23,333 nucleotides of DNA from JACRLW01 sp050181465. Lineage in GTDB: Bacteria > Planctomycetota > UBA1135 > UBA2386. Under the pieces are notes generated by a model that was not told the DNA's origin, did no database searches, and worked only from the letters and a program-made list of their open reading frames with translations. The position numbers and the translations under genes were made by a program. Where the stretch lies: contig JBFXDD010000057.1 of assembly GCA_050181465.1 (NCBI GenBank), positions 1 through 23,333 of the forward strand. Direction: 5' to 3'. This document shows, one piece after another, positions 7,685-15,800 of this stretch; position 1 is the first letter of the stretch; each line of letters starts with the position of its first letter.

Positions 7685-8491
7685 GTGGACATTTCCGAGT
7701 TCTGGCAAGAGAACAAGCGGTGGGTGCTCGGCGTCGCTGCCGGTGCAGTCGTCTATCTGGTCGGCCAAAAGGTCGTCAGTTCCACGTTCGGAGCCGACGG
7801 TCTCGCGGCGCGCGCCAACCAGACGGCGAACACGATCACCAAGAAGGAGTTCTTCGACAACGAGGCCCTCAACACGGCTCGCACGCAGGCCAAGGAGATC
7901 GCGGCCGTCGGCACCGAGTTGCGTGAGCGCGTCGGCTTCGCGCCCGACGCGGACTTCCAACTGGACGGCAAGGGTGATCCTGACACCTACTTCCCCGAGA
8001 TGGCGCGGCGAGTGCGCCGCAAGGTCGTGCTGACGGCTCAGGAAAGTTCGATCGACTTCGCCGATCAGAACCTGTCCTGGCAGCCGGCCGTGGGACGCGA
8101 GGAGATCGCTTCGCGGTTGATCGAACTGAACGTGCTCGAGGCCGCGGCGATGCGTTTGATCGACGCGTCGAACGAGGTCCGCGCGGCGGAGCCGGATGCC
8201 TTCGGCGTCGTCGCGATCGAATCGATCCGAATCGAGAAAGCGAAGGCGCAGGGTGGCGCTCGTGGCCGCGCGCGCAGCGACACGAAGTCGCCGGTGAAGG
8301 AGTTCACCGTGTCCTTCCAGTTCCGTTGTGACGTCGCGACCCTCCAGAACTGGCTGGAGCGGCTACGCTCGCAGCGGCCGGTGCTCGGAATCACCGCCGA
8401 TCCCGCGTTCGTCGTCCAAGCCGGTGATCAGATCAACGACCCGATCCGCGTGAAGGGTGCCGTGACCGCGCTGTGGATCCAGGAGTCCTGA
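7685..8491 (+). CDS. PilO/GspM-like inner-membrane assembly protein
   Basis: A 268-residue bitopic protein: short cytoplasmic start (MDISEFWQENKRW), one transmembrane helix (about 12-29), a periplasmic helical, probably coiled-coil stretch (about 35-80), and a C-terminal alpha/beta part (FTVSFQFRCDVATLQNWLERL) like the ferredoxin-like domain of PilO/GspM. PilO pairs with PilN to form the periplasmic platform in type IV pili; GspM does so with GspL in type II secretion. Sequence identity to known PilO is not obvious, and the call rests on topology, size, fold pattern and position directly after PilM-PilN. The start is GTG at 7685, with GGAG at 7676-7679 five bases before it; the previous stop is 15 bases upstream. 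Confidence 0.72.
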   Translation: MDISEFWQENKRWVLGVAAGAVVYLVGQKVVSSTFGADGLAARANQTANTITKKEFFDNEALNTARTQAKEIAAVGTELRERVGFAPDADFQLDGKGDPDTYFPEMARRVRRKVVLTAQESSIDFADQNLSWQPAVGREEIASRLIELNVLEAAAMRLIDASNEVRAAEPDAFGVVAIESIRIEKAKAQGGARGRARSDTKSPVKEFTVSFQFRCDVATLQNWLERLRSQRPVLGITADPAFVVQAGDQINDPIRVKGAVTALWIQES

Positions 8492-8496
8492 ATCGA

Positions 8497-11145
8497 ATGA
8501 ATCTTCGTAAGGAACCGATCTTGTTCGTCGGCGCGATCGCGGTCGCCGGGCTTTCCCTGAGCGGCGGCGACAGCGCGAAGATTCGCGACAGCGCTCGGCC
8601 GAAGGAGAAGGCCTTCGAGGCGATCGCGAAGCCGGTGGTGGTGCTGGCGGACGCACGCGATCGCGCCGCCGCGATGGAAGTGTTTCGCGAGCCGACCGAG
8701 GCCTTGCCGCTGCCCCCTGCGGAGTTGCCCTTCCCGCCGCTTCCCGAACTGCCGATCGTCGCGCCGCCGCTTCCGGGCGGGCCGATGCCCGATCGTTACT
8801 ACCTGTTGCGCATTCCGTACGCGCCGCCGGTGGCGCACGAGTGGAAGGTCGCGGCGTCGACTCCGGACAGCGGCGGCGAAGAGACGCCGACTCCGTCGGT
8901 CGCGCCCACGGAACGCCAGCTCACCGAGGAGGAGTTGGCCGCGCGCTTCGATCGCATCTGGACCGAGGGTGCGCAGCCGTTGTGGGGGCTCGTGATGAAC
9001 GAGAACAAGCTGAACCTCCCGCAGAACGGCACGCCGCCGGTCCCCGTGCGATTCCAATTCGTGTCGCGGACCAACGGTCGCCCCAACGGCGGTGTGCAGG
9101 AGTTCGAGCCCTCGCGCATTCGCCGAATCCAGTTCGCGGACAGTCTGGAGAACCAGATCGCGTTCCGTCGCAAGGAGCTGTCGAACGCTTCGGAGTCGGT
9201 CCCCAAGCGGATCGAGTTGCTCAGTTTCCTGCTCGACGCGGCCAAGCAGCAGGCGTGGGTCTGGGGCGAGGCCGAGACCGAAGGCAAGGCTCTCGTCGCC
9301 ATCACGAAGTCCGAGGAGGGCTACGCGCAGTTGCTCCGGGTCTACCGCGCGCAGGGCGACTTCGGCAAGGAACTCGCCGTGCTCTCCGGTTTGCCGGGTG
9401 ATCTCGGCGACTCCTCGTTCCGCTGGCGCGAGCAAGGCCGGTTGGAGGCGAGCTTGCGGATGAGCGCGGACGCCGAAGCGCATCTTCGGCTCGCACAACA
9501 GAAGGCTCCGACCGACGCGCGCAACACGCACGCGCTCGCCGCCTTCCTCCTCGATGAGGGACGGCCGAGCGAGGCCCTGCCGTTCGCCGAGCACGCGGCT
9601 CGGTCCACTGCACAGGAGGCTTCGCAGGTGTTGCAACAGTACGCGATCACCTTGTCGGCGACGCGTTTGGCGCTGGGCGACCTGGAGGGTGCGACCACCG
9701 CACTCGATCGCGCTCCGGGTACCGCGCTCGCCGTCGCCTTGCAGCGAGGGACGGTCGAGTATGCGCGCGGCAATCTCGAAGCCGCGACCACCTACTTCCA
9801 GCGCTGTGTCGACGAGGGACACGGTCCGGCCGCGCAGTTCGCTCTTGGGGCGACCAAGCTGCGTCAGGGCGAGTGGGACTCCGCCCGAGATCTCCTGTTG
9901 CGCGTTCGCAACGAGTCTCCGGTGATGCGCGCACGCGCTGCCGCGGCACTGGGACTGCTGTACGAGCGCACCGGTCATCCTGAGGATGCCGCCGCGGAGT
10001 TGGACTTCGCGCTGCGGACCGACCCGTCGGACCCGTGGATCGCGTATCTGCGCGGTCGCCAGTATCGGCTCGACGGCTCGTTCGAAGCGGCCGGCGACGC
10101 GTTGCGCGTCGCACAGGCGCGTGCGGACGACTTCCGCGAAGCACTCGCCGAGGCCGGGCTCACGTGGAGTCTGCGTGGCCTGAACGCCGACGGCATCGAT
10201 CCCGACGCCCTCGCGCGCTCGGTTCGCTACCTCGATCGCACGGTCGCCCTCGAAGGCAATCGCGGGTGGACCGGCTACACGGAGATCCTCGGCGCGCTCC
10301 AGAGCAAGATGGGCGACACCGCGCGTGCTCGTGCGGCGTTCGAGTCCATTCGGGAACGCGGCAGTGCCTTCGCTCGCATCGGCTCGGCGATCCTCGACTA
10401 CCGCCAGAAGCGCACTCAGGACGCCCGCGCGGTGCTCGCCTCGATGAAGGACGACGGCGCCGTGCCCTTGCCGGTGCGCGACATCGCGCGCGACCTCGTC
10501 GATCGCATCGACGACCACATGAGCAAGGAGCAACTTCGCGACGGCTTCGCCCGCGAGGAACTCGGTCTCTGGACGCGCGACGGTGCCTTGATCCCGCGCT
10601 TGAGTGACGGCGTGCTCCGCTTCATCGGCGCGAGCGGTCGCGTGGAGCAGGATGCCTTCGTTCGCCGGACCTTGAAGCGCGGCGGCGATTTCCTGAGCGC
10701 CGAGGTGACCGTCCAACTCGGCGGCGACGTCGCGTCGACCAACTTCGCCGGGCTGCGCATCAGCAATGCCGCTCGTGCGGAGGACTTCGTGATCGAGGTC
10801 GGCTTCCGCCGATTCTCGGCCGATCTTGTACCGCACGTTCGCGTGCAGGACGGCGCCCCGCGCGGCGATCAGAATCGCGATCCGATCCAGTTGCGCGATC
10901 TTGCCGTCGACATGCTCGGCAAGCAGACCTTGTTGGTCACGATCGTTCCCGATGCCGATCGCTCGAGCAACAAGGTCGGTCTCGCCATCTACTGGAACGG
11001 ACGACTCGTGCACCAGGAGCCCGCGCTGCGTGGGCTCAACACGAGGTCGACCTTTCAACTCGCGACCGACCTGGTCGTCGCCGGCAAGCAGGTCAATGTC
11101 GGCTTCGACGACTACCGCCTCGAGCGCCGCAAGGAGACCCGATGA
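8497..11145 (+). CDS. membrane-anchored proline-rich TPR protein with C-terminal jelly-roll domain
   Basis: An 882-residue protein. The frame is open further upstream, but ATG 8497 with AGGAG at 8481-8485 is the better start than the GTG at 8473, which overlaps the previous gene. A hydrophobic helix (about 7-22, EPILFVGAIAVAGLSL) is an anchor or signal. Residues 71-98 hold 13 prolines in 28 positions, a rigid linker. A small beta-rich region follows (about 150-215, PVRFQFVSRTNG ... SRIRRIQF). Residues about 275-650 are TPR repeats (e.g. LGLLYERTGHPEDAAAELDFAL, LQYAITLSATRLALGDLEGA). The last ~190 residues (from LGLWTRDGALIPRLSDG) are a beta-sandwich like LamG or glycoside-hydrolase accessory folds (YWNGRLVHQE, VGFDDYRLERR). 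It occupies the place of pilP/gspC after the PilO-like gene; anchor plus Pro-rich linker plus small beta domain is the PilP/GspC plan, so a connector role to the outer membrane is possible. That is inference. Confidence 0.7.
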   Translation: MNLRKEPILFVGAIAVAGLSLSGGDSAKIRDSARPKEKAFEAIAKPVVVLADARDRAAAMEVFREPTEALPLPPAELPFPPLPELPIVAPPLPGGPMPDRYYLLRIPYAPPVAHEWKVAASTPDSGGEETPTPSVAPTERQLTEEELAARFDRIWTEGAQPLWGLVMNENKLNLPQNGTPPVPVRFQFVSRTNGRPNGGVQEFEPSRIRRIQFADSLENQIAFRRKELSNASESVPKRIELLSFLLDAAKQQAWVWGEAETEGKALVAITKSEEGYAQLLRVYRAQGDFGKELAVLSGLPGDLGDSSFRWREQGRLEASLRMSADAEAHLRLAQQKAPTDARNTHALAAFLLDEGRPSEALPFAEHAARSTAQEASQVLQQYAITLSATRLALGDLEGATTALDRAPGTALAVALQRGTVEYARGNLEAATTYFQRCVDEGHGPAAQFALGATKLRQGEWDSARDLLLRVRNESPVMRARAAAALGLLYERTGHPEDAAAELDFALRTDPSDPWIAYLRGRQYRLDGSFEAAGDALRVAQARADDFREALAEAGLTWSLRGLNADGIDPDALARSVRYLDRTVALEGNRGWTGYTEILGALQSKMGDTARARAAFESIRERGSAFARIGSAILDYRQKRTQDARAVLASMKDDGAVPLPVRDIARDLVDRIDDHMSKEQLRDGFAREELGLWTRDGALIPRLSDGVLRFIGASGRVEQDAFVRRTLKRGGDFLSAEVTVQLGGDVASTNFAGLRISNAARAEDFVIEVGFRRFSADLVPHVRVQDGAPRGDQNRDPIQLRDLAVDMLGKQTLLVTIVPDADRSSNKVGLAIYWNGRLVHQEPALRGLNTRSTFQLATDLVVAGKQVNVGFDDYRLERRKETR

Positions 11146-11858
11146 GCGACTCCCACGATTCCGTAGCGCCCCGCGTGCTCGCATCGACCGAGACCTCGCA
11201 CTCACGTGGGTTCACGCTGATCGAACTCCTCGTGGTCATCGGCATCATCGGTCTCCTCGTCGGCGTGTTCGCACCGCAGATCTTCGGCGGTCGGCAGAGT
11301 GCGGACATCGCCGCCACGAAGGCGCGCATCGCCGAACTCGTCACGATGGTCGACGGCTACAAGCTCGTGTGGGGTGACGTGCCGCCCGACGACTACAGCA
11401 CGCTCGGCGGTGTCGAAGGTGCGCAAGGAGGCTGGCAGTTCGGCACCGACAACGGCAAGAATCTCGGTATCGAGTCGCTGGTCATGCATCTCTCGATGCA
11501 GAGCAAGGGCGGCGGTCGCTTGGACGAGCGCGACGAGTGGCTCGCCAACACCGATAGCGACAAAGCGCCGAAGACCATCGAGTTGCTCGGCACCAAGGAT
11601 CGCAAGGAGGTCCTCGACTCGTGGGGCACGCCGCTGGCCTACTTCACCGCCCGCGTCGGGTCGGGCTACGGCAGCAAGCACAAGATCGTCGGCGAGACCT
11701 CCGACGGGATGACGCGTGACGAGGTCGATGCCGCGCCCTGGAAGACCACCGACGGCGGCTTCGTGCACCCGCGCGGCTTCCAACTGTTCTCCGCGGGTCC
11801 GGATCTCGTGTTCAACACTCCGGACGACATCGCCAACTTCGAACTTCCCGGGAGCTGA
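11142..11858 (+). CDS. gspG: major pseudopilin, GspG-like
   Basis: A 238-residue type II secretion major-pseudopilin homologue. A 23-residue leader ends in Gly23 before F24 (RG|FTLIELLVVIGIIGLLVG), with the conserved Glu at mature position 5 (E28), so it should be cut and N-methylated by a prepilin peptidase that is not encoded here. The C-terminal part keeps the GspG signature: DSWGTPLAYF (159-168) and the calcium-loop-like end FQLFSAGPDLVFNTPDDIANF (213-233). It is about 100 residues longer than classical GspG; the extra sequence lies between the helix and the DxWG motif (about residues 80-155, Gly/Asp-rich). ATGA overlaps the previous stop by four bases and AAGGAG (11131-11136) precedes the start, implying translational coupling. 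It should polymerise into the short pseudopilus. Confidence 0.9.
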   Translation: MSDSHDSVAPRVLASTETSHSRGFTLIELLVVIGIIGLLVGVFAPQIFGGRQSADIAATKARIAELVTMVDGYKLVWGDVPPDDYSTLGGVEGAQGGWQFGTDNGKNLGIESLVMHLSMQSKGGGRLDERDEWLANTDSDKAPKTIELLGTKDRKEVLDSWGTPLAYFTARVGSGYGSKHKIVGETSDGMTRDEVDAAPWKTTDGGFVHPRGFQLFSAGPDLVFNTPDDIANFELPGS

Positions 11859-11866
11859 TCACGGAC

Positions 11867-12874
11867 ATGCCGGTTCCGGCGCATTTCGACCGCGCGTCGT
11901 CAGAGGAGAGCAGCGGTTTCACGTTGCTCGAGCTGCTCGTCGTGATGGGCGTCCTCGGAGTGCTGCTCGGGATCGGGGTCGGTTTCCTCCGTCGCGGCGG
12001 CAACGATCTCCAACTCGCGGAGTCGATCGTGCGCGACGCCCTGCGCACAGCGGGCGACAGCGCCGCGACCTTTCGGATGCCGACGACGGTGATGGTCGTG
12101 CCGGGAGTCGATGGTGGACCGAGTGCCGTGCGTGCTCGCATCCTCGAGCCGGTCGCGCATTGGCATCTCGACGAAGATCCGCGCGCCGACGACACCGCAG
12201 GCCTGCCCTCACAGGTCGGCGGCGAGGTGGTCGCCGGTCGCTTCGGCGATGCTCGACGATCCGATCCGGACTCCAAGCAGTCCATCCTGCGCGCGGAAGT
12301 CGGGGGCCGGCCGGTCTTCGATCTTCGCGAGGGCTTCGTGCTGCGTTTGGATTGTCGGCTGTCGCACGGCGAAGGCGACGCGGTCCTGGCCCGGATCGGA
12401 TCCGCCTTCGAACTCGTGCTGAACGGTGATCTCGTCGCGAGCGTGAAGTTCGTCGGGACCCAGGGCGGCGAGCGCGGTGACAAGACCTTCCGCTTGGAGG
12501 CGTTGCGCGCTCTGCCTACGGATCGTTGGATCACGATCGCGGTGGTACACGCCGCGGATCGACTGCGGTTGCTGGTCGACGGCGAGGTCTTGGGCGACAC
12601 GCCGGCCGAGTTGCCGCTGTGGCAGGCCGAGGATCAATCGTTCGAGGTCTCACCTGCCGACCGCCCCGTCGCAGGCCTCCTGGATGAAGTGGCGCTCTTC
12701 GCCTACGGCACGGCTCCCGCGGAATCGGTGCCCGGCAGCGTCGCGATCGCGATCGAGCCGAAAGAGATTCACTTCGATCGCTTCGGTGAGCCGCAGTCGC
12801 CGTCGGTGATCCGGCTGCGGCTGGGCGACGAGGAACGAGTGCTCCGCGTGGGCAGTGGAGGTAGCGTCCAATGA
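11867..12874 (+). CDS. gspH: GspH-like minor pseudopilin with an inserted LamG-type domain
   Basis: A 335-residue protein. The leader ends at Gly17 (SSG|FTLLELLVVMGVLGVLLG) with Glu22 at mature position 5. The N-terminal half of a GspH domain (AESIVRDALRTAGDSAATFRMPTT) is followed at about 97 by a LamG/concanavalin-type beta-sandwich: HWHLDED (98-104), F-V-L-R-L-D-C strands, WITIAVVHAADRLRLLVDGEV, and the terminal LDEVALFAYG (272-281). After it the GspH fold resumes: EIHFDRFGEP (300-309), VIRLRLGDEERVLRV, GSGGSVQ. So the LamG module sits inside the pseudopilin domain. LamG domains commonly bind carbohydrates or other surface ligands; the ligand here is unknown. A GGGAG lies 12 bases upstream of ATG 11867, rather far. 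The 8 bp gap to gspG and 4 bp overlap with the next gene fit one operon. Confidence 0.85.
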   Translation: MPVPAHFDRASSEESSGFTLLELLVVMGVLGVLLGIGVGFLRRGGNDLQLAESIVRDALRTAGDSAATFRMPTTVMVVPGVDGGPSAVRARILEPVAHWHLDEDPRADDTAGLPSQVGGEVVAGRFGDARRSDPDSKQSILRAEVGGRPVFDLREGFVLRLDCRLSHGEGDAVLARIGSAFELVLNGDLVASVKFVGTQGGERGDKTFRLEALRALPTDRWITIAVVHAADRLRLLVDGEVLGDTPAELPLWQAEDQSFEVSPADRPVAGLLDEVALFAYGTAPAESVPGSVAIAIEPKEIHFDRFGEPQSPSVIRLRLGDEERVLRVGSGGSVQ

Positions 12875-15800
12875 GCAGACACGTTCGCGCGTCGCAGACG
12901 TCGTGGCGGAGTGGTGACGATGAGGGCCTGGCCTTGCTGGCCGTGCTGGTCGCGCTGGGCTTCCTGCTCGCGATCACAATGCCGTTCGTGCTGAGCATGG
13001 GCCGGGGCGACGCGCGCACGCGCGGCGCCGTCGACGAGGCGCAGGTCGGACTCGCGGTGCGTTCCGCGCGCGACGTCTTGCTCGCCGCGGCCGCGCGGGG
13101 AGTCGGCGCGACCGATCCCACGCCGCTGACCGACGGCCGCGACGAGTTCCCCAGCGCCGTCGAACTGCCGGAGGGCTTCGCCGGACTCGAGCGCTCGGGA
13201 GTCGATCGTCACGTGTTGCAGGGCGAGCTGGAAGACCTGTCGCGCAGAGCGGAGATGGCGTCCGCGACTCCGTTGCTCTACGCCAACCTGCTCGGGCTCT
13301 TCGCGCGCACCCGCGACAAGATCGAACTCGACACCACCGAGATCGAGCTCGACGGCGACGCGACGGCGTTTCCGGAGTCGGGTTACCTCTTCGTCGGGCG
13401 CGAGGTGATCCGCTACGGCACGCGCACCGGCAATCGTTTCGGTCAACTCGAGCGCGGCCTGTTCGCGGAGCTGGGCTACTTCCCGGCGCAGGCGTTCCCC
13501 GACTACGAGATCGCGCCGCTGACTGCGGTCCTCGACTTCCGTTGCATCCTCGCCGTGCAACTCGGCATCGACTACGACGGACAGCCCACGACTTTCCGTC
13601 CCCTGGCGGCGGTGGGTGAACTCGGCCGGCTCGCGACGCTCGGGATGCCGGGCTTCGAAGCGCACGAACTCGCGCGGTTGGAGCGATTCCTGAGTGGGCC
13701 GCAGTTGCGCGAGAGCTCGGCGCGCTTCGGCAAGACCGAGCGAGTGTTCAGCATCCTGCTCGACGAGACGCAACAGCCGCGCATCCTGCGGGTGAAGTCG
13801 GCCGTCGGGATGGGGCCGGGGCGGATCGTTCGCCTGCGGAGTCGCGACGGCAAGCTCATCGAGTACGCGTTGGTGAACGACGCGATCGATCGTGGATCGG
13901 ACGGGATCTACGAGTTCGGCAGCGGCGATCACATCGCGCTGACGCGCCCGCTCACTCAGCCGTTCGAGGTCCCCGATGTGTTCGTCGAGCCGGTGGTCTC
14001 GGCACCGGTGAACCTCAACACCGCCGAGCCGGAGCTGATCGGCGCGATCCTCGCGAATCTGCGGCGGCCGGTCCCCGGCGTGCAGCGCGACGGCGATCAT
14101 CGACAGACCAGCGTGCCGCCCGCTTTGGGTCCGAGCGAGGCTCGCCAACTCGCCGACACGATCGTCGCGATGCGCGGGGATGCGGGGCTCGCCGACGCCG
14201 CCGGACTACCCGACGGGCTCGAAGTACGGCCATTCGACGGCTTCGAGGATCTGGCAACGAGGTTTCTGCCCCTCATGCTCGGCGACGCCAGCGGTCCGAG
14301 CTCGATGGCCCGTCGCCAGCTCGTGATCGCCGTCTACGACGGCCTGCAGATCGGCGCGACGAAATCGCTCGAGCTCGGCACGCTTCCCGTCGCGTTCCAC
14401 TCCGCCCAACTCGTCCGCTACCGCGCGAGTGCCTCGCGCCAGCGCATCACCGGCCGCGAGGTGGCACGCCGTGAACTGAGCGGCATCGCGCTGGCGATGC
14501 CGCGCGGCAGCGTGGTGCGCGGCGCGGCGACGCAAGAAGCCCTCGACGATGCCTTCCGGCTCGATCGTCGGTCGCCCTTCTGGCAGACGTGGCCGAAGAA
14601 CACCAATGCGGTGCAGCCCTTCGAGCTGAACGACATCCCGGTGCTGCACACTTCGGCGCACCTGCTCGCCAACCTGTTCCAGGACGCCGGCTTCGGCACC
14701 CCGCGCTTCCCGGCACGGACCGGAAACGCAGGCAGTCTGAGGCCGCAGCCGGCATCGACACCGTTGAGCCTTCCGCGCAACGTCTTCGGCTACGACAGCT
14801 TCCTCAACGCGCAGCATCCGGAAGGGCGCGACCGTGCGGCCGAAGGCACGTATCTGGCGCAGAACTCGGGACCGCGCGCCGGTGTCACCAGCGGTGGGCA
14901 GCAGAGCTTCGATCATTCGCGCATCACGTATCCCTTCACGGGACCAGGCGGCTTGACCGCCCCCTTCGCGGCGCGCTTCTGGGCCCGCATCGATCAGAGT
15001 GGGCCGACGGCCTTGTTCGACTACGCCCGGGAAGACGGGGAAGCGGAGCGCAATCGCATCTCGCTGGCGATCCGCGACAACAAGTTGGTGCTCGAGGTGC
15101 TCGACGAGGCCGGCATCGATCCCAACCCCAGCTCCCTGTATGCACCGCAGCGCGGGGCCGGCGGCTACGAGGTGGCGCTCGATCAACTCGGTTTCGCGCC
15201 CAACGCCTGGTATCACCTCGCGGTCTCGGCGACCGGCAACCGACCGGGCCAAGTGAGTCTGCTGGTCGACGGCGTGCCGCGCGGCCAGGCGCGGATGCGC
15301 ACATGGCTCACGCAGCCGTTGCAGGCCTACCGCCCGAGTGTCGGCGGCGAGCAATTCCTGGAGGAGAGCGAGCGCTACATCGATGTCCGCGTCGACAGCA
15401 CCGAGGGCTTCCCCGACCGCGGCGTGCTCAAGATCGGGCTCGAGCTCTTCGAGTACTCGGCGAAGGACTCGGGTTCTTTCCGTTGCCGCTTCGCCGACTC
15501 GGCCGGCGGTCGTCGCGCGCGCGCGACCATGCGCGACTTCGCCGTCGAGATCCCACGTGACGACGACGGCAATCCGCGCGAGGACCTGCTCAAGCGGATC
15601 AACGGCGACCTAGAAGCGACCGTGCCCGATCACGTGGCGGGTGCTGCCGTCGAGCTCTACGGCTACTCGATTCCGGTCTCGCCGGCGGTCGCGTTGCAGC
15701 CCGGCAGCGCGACGCTCAGCGACAGCATCGGCGCCTTCGCGGTCGCCCGCGTGGCGAACCAGAGCAACCTGTCGCCGATCGTGATCCAGGCGCAGCGCCC

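Noticed and set aside
5426..7960. Minus-strand open frame of about 840 codons opposite the FHA, PilMN and PilO genes
   Set aside because: It spans three well-supported plus-strand genes and shows only GC-driven composition.
8428..11205. Long open frame on the minus strand (over 900 codons) opposite the TPR gene
   Set aside because: It is an antisense shadow caused by high GC: its translation is Arg/Ala/Glu/Leu-rich with no recognisable domain, while the plus strand has TPR repeats, a ribosome site and operon spacing.
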